From Bog-473 sp963770645 (GTDB lineage Bacteria; Actinomycetota; Acidimicrobiia; Acidimicrobiales; RAAP-2): DNA of 64,000 bases. Positions 1-8,473 of the stretch are shown in pieces. Location: positions 1 to 64,000 of the forward strand of contig CAVYQL010000004.1 of assembly GCA_963770645.1 (NCBI GenBank). The letters are read 5' to 3'. A model generated the notes under the pieces. The model was not told where the DNA came from. It did no database searches and saw nothing but the letters and a program-made list of their open reading frames with translations. The stretch's first letter is position 1. Each line of letters starts with the position of its first letter. A program made the position numbers and the translations under genes.

Positions 1-542
1 AGACCTACTTCGACCGTTCACCAATAGAGGGACCGTCCACCCGATCAACCCGAATCAGCTATCCACGTGTTCCGATGGCTCCTGGGTGTGCCGAAATAGC
101 GACTATCGCACGAGCCGGTCCTGTTATCACCCGGTACGTCGTAATCACGCGGAGGGATCGCGCAGGAACGATCCACGCTGTATGGCGTCCCGGACGGGTC
201 TGGTGTCGTGATGGCCTGCTCTGAGGAAACAAGCCACGGCTCCGTGAGCCTCCGGCCGTTGATGAAGACATCCCCTCCAGCGAGCGAGATCGACTACCAC
301 GGCAGTCCGATGACCCTCTGCACCAGATACTTCGCTGCCGTCCTGGCGCGAGAAGGCGGAGGCGAACCGTTCCCGATCCTGCGTGCAATCCAAATCCACG
401 GATAGATGATGGATCACCACGCGGTCGCCGGATCACAAGCAATCAAGCGCTATGTACGGCCAGGTGTCTGTCCGGCCTGTACGGAATCGCTGGCCGCTGC
501 CTATCCGCGGTTAGGAACTCTGCTCGGCTTAGCGTTGAGTGA
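1..542. other. gene-poor stretch, nothing recognised
   Basis: Several overlapping open frames exist on both strands here, but none shows a recognisable domain, a good ribosome site or a hydrophobic pattern. They look like chance frames of high-GC DNA. No tRNA-like or repeat structure was seen. Confidence 0.5.
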
Positions 543-719
543 ATGGACCCCACCGGCATGAACGATAGAGCGCTGGTGGAGCGCTACGACGCCCTACGCG
601 CGGACCTCGACCGTACCCGTGACATGGATAAGCGCCTGGCGCTGCACCGGGAGCTTCAGAACCTCGCGGCCGAACGGCTGCGTCGTCATCCCGCGGCGAA
701 CACCCCGCTTCGTTCCTGA
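543..719 (+). CDS. small hypothetical protein, 58 aa
   Basis: The frame opens with ATG and encodes a short, charged, largely helical peptide. It has heptad-like leucines in the stretch ALVERYDALRADLD and a second charged helix around residues 28-48. No signal peptide or membrane segment is present. An internal Met at residue 6 could also be the start. I do not recognise the family. It sits alone, just upstream of a broken IPT/TIG remnant. The amphipathic, coherent composition is better than that of the surrounding chance frames, but its reality is uncertain. Confidence 0.35.
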   Translation: MDPTGMNDRALVERYDALRADLDRTRDMDKRLALHRELQNLAAERLRRHPAANTPLRS

Positions 720-875
720 CGAACGGACCAGATCAGGCGAGGTGCCAAGGCTCTGAGCTTCGCCGCCACCAAGATCAAGTTCACCGTCCCGTCAGGAGCC
801 AACAGCGGCACGATCGAGGTCGCGACCCCAAGCGGCACCGGCGTCAGCGCCACGACCTTCACGGTCCTGAGCTAA
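720..875 (+). pseudogene. IPT/TIG domain C-terminal remnant
   Basis: The frame is open from just after a stop at 717 to TAA at 873-875 and has no in-frame start. The last ~38 residues read ATKIKFTVPSGANSGTIEV and then a TPSGTGVSATTF-type ending. This is the usual end of an IPT/TIG (transcription-factor immunoglobulin-like) domain of secreted bacterial repeat proteins. The N-terminal strands are absent, so this is a decayed fragment. The intact lipoprotein at 47651-48895 has the same fold type. The family call is from motif memory and no alignment was run. Confidence 0.55.
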
Positions 876-1129
876 AGAGTGGGGGGCGCCCCTGCGCCGC
901 GCACGACCCTGGGGGGCTGAGCTTGCCGCCTCCTCTTCTTCGGGCATCCCGTACCGAGGTTGAACGGGGCTTCGTCACGCCCTTCGGAGTTGTGGATGAC
1001 GCTCCCGAGCAAGCGGCTCTCCTCGCACGAGGTATCCCACTTCGCCGGCACGGCGGCACTTCGGCACATCGGAGCAACCCGTCGACTCGACGTCGCCAGC
1101 GCCATTTGAGGCGCTTCTCTTCGGCTCGT

Positions 1130-1321
1130 CTACCGGCTGGAGCCGGCCACCAAGATCCGACGGAGCATGTACAAGTCAAGGACAAGGGGAACAACGAATG
1201 CCAGGCCCCACCATCGTCCCGAATAGCAGAGCACGACGACGATTACGGCGATCCACACTGCCAGCAGCAACCGGATCACCAGCGATGACTTCCGGTGCCG
1301 CAGATCCCAGTCCACTGTCAT
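1130..1321 (-). CDS. small two-helix membrane protein, 63 aa
   Basis: The protein has a short basic N-terminus (MTVDWDLRHRKSS) and two hydrophobic stretches at about residues 14-31 and 37-53, separated by CYSGRWWG. It ends in a basic tail. This is the pattern of a two-pass inner-membrane protein with both ends in the cytoplasm. The ribosome site before the ATG is weak. No family is recognised and no neighbour hints at a role. The hydrophobic pattern on this strand is much more protein-like than the overlapping frames on the other strand. Confidence 0.5.
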   Translation of the reverse strand: MTVDWDLRHRKSSLVIRLLLAVWIAVIVVVLCYSGRWWGLAFVVPLVLDLYMLRRILVAGSSR

Positions 1322-1948
1322 GCCACGCTATAACGAAGTGGTCTGTGGCGGGCCCTGCGCTGCTGCAATCGCAAATTCCCAGAGTCTCCTTGTCGCCGGA
1401 CCGGGGCACGACCACAAGGCACATGCATCAGGCTTAGGCTTTTCCTAATGGAGGCAGACCGGGTAGTAGGGCGGAATCCATACGACGGGTATCCCTGGCA
1501 TCAAAAGGAGATGGTGGCAAGTCGTGCGCTGGGCGCGGCGCAAGTCCTTCGTCTGTCGCAATAGGGGTCATCCGCTGACCGTTCTACAAACCAAGACCCC
1601 GTTCGTATCGCAGGCAGACCGCCATCAGGAGGAGGTTTGGCACCGACGGCGTCCTTGTGGACGCCGCTCAGACGAGATTCCCACCCCAAGCACGCTCACC
1701 TGACTGTCCTCATTCGCCGGATCCGGGAAGGTTTGCACATCGAGCGGTCTCAGTTTGCACGCGGGCGAATCTTTCGCGACTGCATCTTGAGGTGTTTCCC
1801 TTGAAATGAGTCGCCAGCGATTCAGTCCTTCCACAAGAACAACTGGGCCACCGACTCCTACGAGAATCCTGGCAACCGTGGTGGTGGTTCCATCTCTGAC
1901 CGGAAATGCAAGATACCGGCCAACCACGCAAGTAGACCTCTCAAGCCC
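1322..1948. other. intergenic stretch without a supported gene
   Basis: Only short or low-complexity open frames occur here, on both strands. A 38-codon frame beginning with ATG near 1449 is possible but carries no recognisable feature. No clear terminator or repeat was found. Confidence 0.4.
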
Positions 1949-2143
1949 ATGACCCCACAAACGCCCGCCGAAAAGAGGCAACAAATGGCAAACAGCCTTC
2001 CGACCATTGATCCCCGGCAGACTGGGCTGCTGGTGATGGACTTTCAGGACATGGCCCTCGGTGCAATCAGCGAGCCCGATGCTCTGCTCGCGTACTGCCA
2101 GATGATGGCCCTCTCGACTGGGAAGGATTCGCCTTGGTCGTGA
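1949..2143 (+). pseudogene. truncated isochorismatase-like hydrolase, N-terminal remnant
   Basis: Residues ~20-50 read IDPRQTGLLVMDFQDMALG. This is the first beta strand and catalytic-Asp segment (here MDFQD) of the isochorismatase/nicotinamidase cysteine-hydrolase family. Members are usually about 180-220 residues long. Here the frame stops after 64 codons, and the Lys and Cys of the catalytic triad are missing. The frame runs directly into the transporter that starts at 2134, so the rest of the gene appears deleted. The true start may be the Met at 1985. The call rests on the N-terminal motif alone. Confidence 0.55.
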
Positions 2144-3057
2144 TCTTGGCGCTCGGCGCGGCATTGGCCAACGCTCTGACCAGTGTCTTCCAACGCATGG
2201 GGGTCGAAGACGCCCCTGACGACGCCACTCTTCGGCTGAGTCTGCTGACCCATGCGTTGCGCCGTGGCGTCTGGCTACTCGGGTTTGCCCTGATGATTGC
2301 CTCGTTCCTCCTCCAGGCCGTTGCTCTCCATCTGGGTCGCCTTTCTGAGGTCCAACCCATCTTGACCACCGAGCTGATCTTCTTGGTCCTCGTGCTCGGG
2401 ATCTGGTTCGGGTTCGTCATCGGGGCACGGGAGTGGCTCGGCGTGATTTCGACCGCGGGTGGTCTGGCGGGGTTCTTGTACTTCGCTCATCCCGAGGAGG
2501 GCAATGCGACACCGCCTACCTGGGAGTGGCTCGTGGTAGGCGGCGCCTGCAGCGCTGCCATGCTCGTTGCGGTACTGCTCGCTCTACGCGGTCCTCGCTG
2601 GTGGCGGGCCGCCATGTTCGGAACCGCGGCGGCGATCAGCTTCGCCTTCACGGCTGCATTGACCAAGGTTGTCGCAGGCGTCGCCGCATCTGACTGGACG
2701 ACGCTCTATCGGCACTGGCAGACATACGGCCTGATCGCCTTCGGGGTGCTCGCCGTGTTCCTGGCCCAGAACGCCTACCATGCGGGCCCGATCGTCGCCT
2801 CGCAATCATCGATCGTCCTAGTCGATCCGCTGGCCAGCATCCTCATCGGGGTCGGTCTGTTCGGTGACAACCTGCGCACCAGCGGAGCTTGGGGTCCGCT
2901 CGAGGCGCTCTCGCTGCTCGTCATGTTCGCCGGCGCCTTTTCGCTGGCCCATTCTCCGTTGATCTCTGGCATGAAGGGGGAAGACGACCAGTATCACGAA
3001 CTGCTGGCGCAGAGAACGCGAGCGATGCGAGGTCCCGAGGGCTCTCCTGCGCACTAG
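2134..3057 (+). CDS. DMT/EamA-family membrane transporter
   Basis: The 307-residue protein consists of about nine to ten hydrophobic helices. It begins with LALGAALANALTSVFQR, a typical first helix of drug/metabolite-transporter superfamily proteins. The second half (from about residue 145) repeats the topology, as expected of the EamA duplication. It would export or exchange a small metabolite at the inner membrane; the substrate cannot be told. The chosen start is TTG. The frame is open further upstream without ATG or GTG and overlaps the isochorismatase remnant by ten bases. The original promoter and start may therefore have been lost in that rearrangement. The C-terminal ~25 residues are polar. 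Confidence 0.7.
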   Translation: MVVILALGAALANALTSVFQRMGVEDAPDDATLRLSLLTHALRRGVWLLGFALMIASFLLQAVALHLGRLSEVQPILTTELIFLVLVLGIWFGFVIGAREWLGVISTAGGLAGFLYFAHPEEGNATPPTWEWLVVGGACSAAMLVAVLLALRGPRWWRAAMFGTAAAISFAFTAALTKVVAGVAASDWTTLYRHWQTYGLIAFGVLAVFLAQNAYHAGPIVASQSSIVLVDPLASILIGVGLFGDNLRTSGAWGPLEALSLLVMFAGAFSLAHSPLISGMKGEDDQYHELLAQRTRAMRGPEGSPAH

Positions 3058-3272
3058 GCGAACCCGTCGAGTTGAAACTTCGATGCGAGACCGCTACCAG
3101 AGAACACGAGGCTTCGCTTGTTCAATGTCAAGGCAGAGTGGCTTATGAGGGCACGCGACGAAGGTCTCCACGGGTCGACCATCGGGGGTCGGCAAGCGGT
3201 TGTTGGCTACCCGCGTGCGCCGCGGAAGAGCACTTAGTGGCCCTCGGATGCGGACCGGGAGTCCCCCGTGAT

Positions 3273-4157
3273 TCAGCCGAAGTACTTGCGTACGAGCTTG
3301 GCTGGAGCCGTGTAGGACGAGCCCGACAGGATGGCCGTGTTCGATCCCGCCGCCGACGGAAGCCCCTTTTGAAGATTGAGGACCGGATCCAAAATCCCGC
3401 CCTGCCCGCAATTGTCGGCACCCGGCACGGCGAACGAGTTATCCACAAGGGTCATCCCGGACACGGTGATCAATCCCTTGGACGTGGTCGTGACCGTCCC
3501 GGGCGATCCGCTGATCGCGGTGTTGGGCCCGGGGGGATTGGTCGTGCCGGTCGTCAGGTCGAGAACAATCTGGTTTGCGGAATCGCCAAGGGTGCAGTCG
3601 GGACCGAGCAGTCCTGTGGGCGTACTCACCAGAACGTCGATCGGTAGCGTCAGGCCCGGCGCGCTCCCCGTCAGCAGGTTTCCGAGGTTCACGGAGGGCG
3701 CTCCGAGGAGTTGAGGGGTGACCGTCACCGCCAGCGGACCCCCATCGAGCCCCGGGATACCGGTCACGCCGCCCGGAACGGGGATCGCCGGCGACTGCAA
3801 CGCCTGGGTCCCGTCGTCCGGCAGGACGACGACCGGTCGGCCCGATTTCGTGTATTTGAGGCCCAGGGACAGCGTCGTCGGGCTCGACGAGGTCACCGTG
3901 GTGGATCCGATCTCGAACGTCGTGCTCGTCGTCGACGAGAACAGACAAGTAGCCACTGCGGCGACGTTGATCGGACAGTGTGCGAAGTCCGCCAGGTCGG
4001 AGGGGACTCCTCCCGATGGAGCCGATGTCGCTCCCGCGGTCCCACCCGCGAGCACCAGCAGCGACACGCCGAGGAGAGCGACGGCCCCCGCCCGGGCGAC
4101 GAACCTCGGGCCACTTCCGGATGCAGAACGGCCACCGATGCCGAGCGCCGAGACCAC
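3273..4157 (-). CDS. exported protein of the mce locus, 294 aa
   Basis: The start is GTG at 4157, chosen because AAAGGAGGTG lies 5-6 bases upstream; the frame is open further upstream. The N-terminus has a basic stretch and a hydrophobic helix ending GGTAGATS, a good Sec signal peptide cleaved near residue 45. The mature protein is rich in Thr, Ser, Gly and Pro, with a few Cys. Near its C-terminus it carries NSFAVPGADNC and then GLPSAAG, which resemble the ends of the exported proteins at 6324-7652 and 8474-9361. It is the last gene of the mce unit, 137 bases after the Mce-associated protein. The function is unknown; an extracellular partner of the Mce transporter is an inference from position. 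Confidence 0.7.
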   Translation of the reverse strand: MVSALGIGGRSASGSGPRFVARAGAVALLGVSLLVLAGGTAGATSAPSGGVPSDLADFAHCPINVAAVATCLFSSTTSTTFEIGSTTVTSSSPTTLSLGLKYTKSGRPVVVLPDDGTQALQSPAIPVPGGVTGIPGLDGGPLAVTVTPQLLGAPSVNLGNLLTGSAPGLTLPIDVLVSTPTGLLGPDCTLGDSANQIVLDLTTGTTNPPGPNTAISGSPGTVTTTSKGLITVSGMTLVDNSFAVPGADNCGQGGILDPVLNLQKGLPSAAGSNTAILSGSSYTAPAKLVRKYFG

Positions 4158-4294
4158 GCTGCCACCTCCTTTACCCCCAGGAGGCCGGCCGATCGTGCCG
4201 GTCTCACAAGTCGAGGGGGACCTACCCGCGCCTTCTTCGGCCAAACATCGGGTCTCGAGTGCAGCTCGTGGTCGGCCCGTCGCCTTGGGCGGCG

Positions 4295-4930
4295 TCACAG
4301 CAGGGTCACTTGGTCGATGAGCCACCTTCCGCCCGAGCTGACCAGCGTGATCTCGATCTGGCTCCGGTCGGTCGTCGGCGTGGCCTGCTTCGAGTTGGCG
4401 ATCTTCTGGTCGAGAAGCACCAGGACGACGGCTCGCGACGTGCTGGCCGAGACCAGCCCCGCCGACACCACGCTGGCCTCCGCCGTTGCCTTGTACTCGG
4501 TGAGGGTGGACTTCAGCGCGTCGCTCGATTCGGTGAACCTGCGACGGAAGGAAGGTGTCGAGTTGGCGACCACGACGCCGAAGTCGCGGCCGAGGTCACC
4601 GTAGTTATAACTGGCGAGCTGGACGGCATCCGTCCTCGCGGCGGCGAGCGCGCTGGTGCGGGAGCTGCCGAGAGCATCCTGGTTGCCAAGCGCCGACAGG
4701 GAAAGGGCTAGGGCTACCGACAGCGCCACGACGACTGCTCCTGCACAGAGGAGAGCGATGTTCGAACGTGCCCATTGCCTCCGTGTCGACGGCGGCTTGG
4801 GCGTGAGGGTGCCGACCCCATCGGATTCGGGATCGTCGCTTCCCTCGGCATCGTCCGAGACGGCGGGAACTGTTGCCAGGAGGTCAAGGTCGGTCAGTTC
4901 GAGGTCCGCGACCACCGGTTCCGACGCCAT
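4295..4930 (-). CDS. Mce-associated membrane protein (Mas family)
   Basis: The 211-residue protein has an acidic cytoplasmic N-terminus (about 55 residues) and one membrane helix (SNIALLCAGAVVVALSVALA). The extracytoplasmic domain ends in GGRWLIDQVTLL. This is the architecture of the Mas proteins encoded next to actinobacterial mce operons, which are thought to stabilise or assist Mce complexes. The segment VQLASYNYGDLGRDF followed by FRRRFTES is typical of the family. It lies four bases after the Lys-rich repeat protein and is probably co-transcribed with mceG. The gene belongs to the family by architecture; its exact role is unproven. Confidence 0.8.
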   Translation of the reverse strand: MASEPVVADLELTDLDLLATVPAVSDDAEGSDDPESDGVGTLTPKPPSTRRQWARSNIALLCAGAVVVALSVALALSLSALGNQDALGSSRTSALAAARTDAVQLASYNYGDLGRDFGVVVANSTPSFRRRFTESSDALKSTLTEYKATAEASVVSAGLVSASTSRAVVLVLLDQKIANSKQATPTTDRSQIEITLVSSGGRWLIDQVTLL

Positions 4931-4934
4931 GGGG

Positions 4935-5261
4935 TCAGCCGCTCGAACCCGTTCCCAAGCGGTCCTCCGCCGTCGAATCCGTTCCCAAGCGGTCCTCCGC
5001 CGTCGAATCCGTTCCCAAGCGGTCCTCGGCCGTCGAATCCGTTCCCACGTGATCCGCCGCCGATGCCGAGTCGGAGGCCAGCGCCGACTTGCCTTTTGAC
5101 TTCTTGGGTGCCCTCTCCTTCGCCGCCTTGCCCTTTACCGACTTGCCCTTCGCGGAACGCGAGGGGTCGAACTCTTCCATGGTCGCCGTGGACCGCCCGC
5201 CGGCCTCTTCGCCCGTCGCTCCGATGCCCCCGTCTCCACCGACACCGTCGTTAGGTCTCAT
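4935..5261 (-). CDS. Lys-rich low-complexity protein with 10-aa repeats
   Basis: The 108-residue protein has no hydrophobic segment. Residues ~33-60 are very basic (KGKSVKGKAAKERAPKKSKG). The C-terminus consists of tandem copies of RLGTDSTAED encoded by a 30-bp DNA repeat. The start is ATG at 5261 with GGGAG six bases upstream. It lies between mceG and the Mas gene, 36 and 4 bases away, so it is part of the transcription unit. It is probably disordered and cytoplasmic. Small Lys/Ala-rich proteins at this position occur in other mce loci, but I cannot name a function. Confidence 0.55.
   Translation of the reverse strand: MRPNDGVGGDGGIGATGEEAGGRSTATMEEFDPSRSAKGKSVKGKAAKERAPKKSKGKSALASDSASAADHVGTDSTAEDRLGTDSTAEDRLGTDSTAEDRLGTGSSG
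4950..5047 (-). repeat. 30-bp tandem repeat, three full units plus a partial
   Basis: Units begin at 4950, 4980 and 5010, with a short partial copy from 5040. On the plus strand each unit starts CGTTCCCAAGCGGTCCTC and ends CCGTCGAATC. Units 1 and 2 are identical and unit 3 differs at one base (CTCCG to CTCGG). The unit length is a multiple of three, so copy-number change keeps the reading frame. The repeat encodes RLGTDSTAED. Confidence 0.95.
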
Positions 5262-5297
5262 GACTCACTCCCGTCTTGGTATTCGACTGGTTCACGA

Positions 5298-6269
5298 TTA
5301 ACGAGTGGGACCGTCGGGACCCTCGTCGGGGCCGCTCGTGTAGCAGGATGCGACGTCGGTCAACGTCTGCATGTCCGGATCGAGCTGAACCGGGACCTCC
5401 ATGGTCTCGTTCGGGCCGAGTTCACCCTCGATCGCGTCGGCCATCTCGTCCATGCCGATCGGTCCCTCCGGTCGACCGGCCAGAAACTGCTCGACCACCG
5501 GGACCCTCGAGGTGGTCATCTCCTCCTTGGAGCCGAAGCCCACCAACCTCGACCGGAAGAGCAGCCCCAGATAGTGGGCGGTCCTCTTCACCGACTCGAT
5601 GTTGTGGCTGATGATGAAGAAGGTCGCCCCGGTCTCCTCGTGCACGTTGTTGATGAGACCATCGAGATAGGCGACCCGGACCGGATCGAGGCCCGAGTCC
5701 GGCTCGTCGAAGAAGAGGATCTTCGGTTCGAGGACCAGGGCTCGGGCCAGGCCCGCGCGTTTGCGCATGCCGCCGGACACCTCTCCTGGAAGCTTGTGGA
5801 GGTGGTTGACCAGACCGACTAGCTCGGACTTGTGAAGGACGACGTCCCGGACCTCCCGTTCGGTCTTGTTGGTGTGCTCCATCAGGGGGAACGCGATGTT
5901 GTCGAACAGGTTCATCGAACCGAAAAGGGCGCCGTCTTGGAAGAGCACCCCGATCTTCCGCCGGATCCGCAGGATCTCTTTCTCGCGGACGCCGACCATC
6001 GGCTCGCCGTCGATGTACACCTGACCCGCTTCGGGCGCCAGCAGCCCGATGATCACCTTCAACAGAACCGATTTCCCCGTACCCGACGGACCGAGGATCG
6101 CGGTGGTCTTCCCCCGTGGCACGTCGAACGTGATCTCGTCGAGGACGACGTGGTCGCCGAACCGTTTGGAGACGCCCTGGATCGAGATGACCGGGTCGGG
6201 GACGCCTGCGTGCTCGTCGGGCAGGAGCAACAATGACTCGTTGTTCAGAATTACAGCCCCTTTTGCCAA
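5298..6269 (-). CDS. mceG: MceG/Mkl-type ABC transporter ATPase
   Basis: The 323-residue protein is the cytoplasmic ATPase that powers Mce lipid import with the YrbE permeases. Walker A is GPSGTGKS at 60-67, the Q-loop Gln is at 111, and the signature is EVSGGMRKR at 163-171. Walker B is ILFFDEPDSGLD at 184-195 and the switch His is in ISHN near 222. The VSGGMRKR signature and the DEPDSGLDP sequence are characteristic of the MlaF/Mkl subfamily. A C-terminal extension of about 60 acidic residues follows the nucleotide-binding domain, as in mycobacterial MceG. The start is TTG with AAAGGGAGGG upstream. In mycobacteria mceG is usually unlinked, whereas here it sits inside the mce unit. Confidence 0.92.
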   Translation of the reverse strand: MAKGAVILNNESLLLLPDEHAGVPDPVISIQGVSKRFGDHVVLDEITFDVPRGKTTAILGPSGTGKSVLLKVIIGLLAPEAGQVYIDGEPMVGVREKEILRIRRKIGVLFQDGALFGSMNLFDNIAFPLMEHTNKTEREVRDVVLHKSELVGLVNHLHKLPGEVSGGMRKRAGLARALVLEPKILFFDEPDSGLDPVRVAYLDGLINNVHEETGATFFIISHNIESVKRTAHYLGLLFRSRLVGFGSKEEMTTSRVPVVEQFLAGRPEGPIGMDEMADAIEGELGPNETMEVPVQLDPDMQTLTDVASCYTSGPDEGPDGPTR

Positions 6270-6323
6270 CTTCGACCCTCCCTTTGCCCGAATGGGTGCC
6301 GAGTGCTCATTCGCTCGTGCATT

Positions 6324-7652
6324 TTAGAAACTGAATCCCGGTGGTGGTCCGACCGGAAGGCCGAGGGTGACGATCGTCGTGGTCGCGGAGAACTGCGCCC
6401 AGCCTGGCTCGGCTGCAATCGGGCTCGTCCCGCCGTTGATGTAATACAGCCCTTCGCCCTGGTCTTTGAAGAGCGAATCCCACCCACCGGCGTAGGTGTT
6501 GAGGCTCGTCGCCAAGAAGGGGCTGCACGGAGCGCCACTGGGACTGGGGAAGAACGCGGGGACCGAGAAGTCGTTGCTGACCATCGTGCTGGTGGCGTCG
6601 GCCAACGCGCCGGTCACCGGTTGTGGCGGAGTCTGGGGTGAACGGTCGTCGGTATTCGGAGGGATCGGCGGGGTCGGCGCGGTGGCAGGCAGCCCCGTCG
6701 TCTGGGTCGAGAGGGTCACGGTGGTGGGGGCACCCTGGCAGGTGAACGTCGAAGTTGACGGCGGCGGCGGCACTTCGCTCACCGTCGTGACCGCTGCGGT
6801 CGACACGGTTGCTTCGAGTGCGCCGTCCGCCGCCACTCCGGTCACCGTGAGCGAGGTCGTCCCGTAGGGGGTGAGGCTCACCACGTAGGGGAAACACTCG
6901 AACGTCGCGGTCGAGTAGTCGCTGCAGCTGACCCCTTCGGGGTGGTAGCTGCCGAGGGCCGGCGGCGGTGTCTCGCTGGCCGGCGAGGGTCCGTACTGGG
7001 CCTCGATCTCGATGCACTGCCCTGCCGGCCAACTCGCCGACAGGCAGCTCGCCCCCCCTTGGTTGTCGCAGAACACGACGTCCTGCGGAGCGATCTGAGC
7101 GGTCAGGCTCGGTAGCTGGAGCAGCCCCGTCACCCATCCGGTGATGTCGTAGATCTTCGACTGCCACGGGTAGAGGTTGAAGGTCTCGTTGTCGGCCGTC
7201 CAGACGAGGTGGTTGGCCGTCCACTCGTCATAACCGGCGAGGACTTGTCCGTTGGTTACGGCGGCGAGGAACGGGACACCGTAGCTGGCGCCCGGCGGGT
7301 TGGTGGCCGCCGGAATCGGGGGCGGCGCGCAGGCCGGCATGCCCGGGGTATCCATCATCGCGGTCAACTGCGCCTCCGCACTCCCACTCTCCCGAACGAG
7401 CTCCGCGTCCACGGCGGCCAGTCGGGTGGATTCAAGGGACCGGACCGACGGATGCGCCGACCGCGCCCCGTCCACGGCGCCACCGGCTGCCACAAGGTTC
7501 CGCGGCGACGATGCCGTGTGTGCGGCTATCGGGACGACGACCACCACGATGCCGAGAGCGAGCAACGTCGCCCACCAGAGACGTGGGCGGGTCACCGACG
7601 CGATCCTCTCGAGCCCTCGTCCCGCGGCGTGGGTGGACGATGCACTCGGCAC
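6324..7652 (-). CDS. exported Pro/Thr-rich protein of the mce locus, 442 aa
   Basis: A GTG start precedes a basic N-region and a hydrophobic helix (LWWATLLALGIVVVVVPIAA), giving a signal peptide or anchor. The mature protein contains about ten Cys, several proline-rich linkers and no enzyme motif that I recognise. Its C-terminal third contains TGALADATSTMVSNDFSVPA, then PSPSGAPC and an N..AGG segment. This closely parallels the protein at 8474-9361. It lies 86 bases after the preceding exported gene and 54 bases before mceG, in the same orientation. A periplasmic or surface role next to the Mce complex is inferred from position and export signal only. Confidence 0.75.
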   Translation of the reverse strand: MPSASSTHAAGRGLERIASVTRPRLWWATLLALGIVVVVVPIAAHTASSPRNLVAAGGAVDGARSAHPSVRSLESTRLAAVDAELVRESGSAEAQLTAMMDTPGMPACAPPPIPAATNPPGASYGVPFLAAVTNGQVLAGYDEWTANHLVWTADNETFNLYPWQSKIYDITGWVTGLLQLPSLTAQIAPQDVVFCDNQGGASCLSASWPAGQCIEIEAQYGPSPASETPPPALGSYHPEGVSCSDYSTATFECFPYVVSLTPYGTTSLTVTGVAADGALEATVSTAAVTTVSEVPPPPSTSTFTCQGAPTTVTLSTQTTGLPATAPTPPIPPNTDDRSPQTPPQPVTGALADATSTMVSNDFSVPAFFPSPSGAPCSPFLATSLNTYAGGWDSLFKDQGEGLYYINGGTSPIAAEPGWAQFSATTTIVTLGLPVGPPPGFSF

Positions 7653-7738
7653 CGTCCACCCACCGTTGTCAACCTGTCACGAGCGCATGGGCCGGACACG
7701 ATGGACACTCCTTGCCGCGAGACGTGTGATCGAGCGGC

Positions 7739-8368
7739 CTAGAACGGAGGCGGGCCGGGGGCCGGCTTCTCGACGATCGTTGCGGTCGTGGTGGCCGTGG
7801 TGCTGGTGCATCCGGAACCACTCGTTGGGATCGAGGCGTTCGTCACCGTGTCGGTGTTCTTGTCGTTGTACGCGCCCTTCACCTTGGCCGGTCCCGACGG
7901 GGCGGCCGTGATCGTGCAACCGGAGAGCACGCTCGACTTGAACGTGGCCCCGTCCTGCGGAATCTTCAGCTTCTGTGCCGTCGACGTCTCGGAAAGCTTC
8001 CAGGTACCTGTCGTCGTGATCGTGTCCGTGCCACCCGAGGAGTCGGTGCAACCGCTGATGGTGGGCGGAGACGATAGAGTCACCGAGTCCGATGGCGACG
8101 ACGGGACTTTGCCGCTGGCTGAGAAGCTGGTGCAGGTGACCGTGATCGGTATCGAGTCGATGTCCCCCTTGAAAATCATGTCGGTGCCGGATTGCAGCTT
8201 CGCTTTTACCGTCGTGCCGGCCGGCAGGGTGGCAGACGCAGCCGTGGCCAGGCCACAGACGAGCACGCCTGTGCCCACGAAGCCCATGATGGCCATCGAG
8301 AGCGCCGACCTGGACCGTCGTTGCCGCCTGGGTGGTTCCTTTGTCATTGTCTTTACGTTTCCTGACAT
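7739..8368 (-). CDS. exported Ser/Thr-rich protein of the mce locus, 209 aa
   Basis: The start is ATG with AAAGGAGG nine bases upstream. Residues ~20-47 form a signal peptide (AIMGFVGTGVLVCGLATAASA) with a clean AxA cleavage site. The mature ~160 residues are Ser/Thr/Gly-rich with four Cys, probably two disulfides (ITVTC, ISGC, LSGCTI, SGCTS). The beta-rich pattern suggests a small extracellular sandwich. It ends in the proline-rich tail EKPAPGPPPF. Unlike its two exported neighbours, it does not show the SNDF..P motif. The family is unknown. It is co-oriented with, and close to, mceF and mceG. Confidence 0.72.
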   Translation of the reverse strand: MSGNVKTMTKEPPRRQRRSRSALSMAIMGFVGTGVLVCGLATAASATLPAGTTVKAKLQSGTDMIFKGDIDSIPITVTCTSFSASGKVPSSPSDSVTLSSPPTISGCTDSSGGTDTITTTGTWKLSETSTAQKLKIPQDGATFKSSVLSGCTITAAPSGPAKVKGAYNDKNTDTVTNASIPTSGSGCTSTTATTTATIVEKPAPGPPPF

Positions 8369-8473
8369 GTGAGCTTGATCCTCCTTTGTTGACTGTCTTT
8401 CGCTTGTTGGTTGTCTTCTGCTGTGAGACCCTGGTCGCCGTCGCTTCGTGTCGTCGGCATCCGCTCGGGTGCG

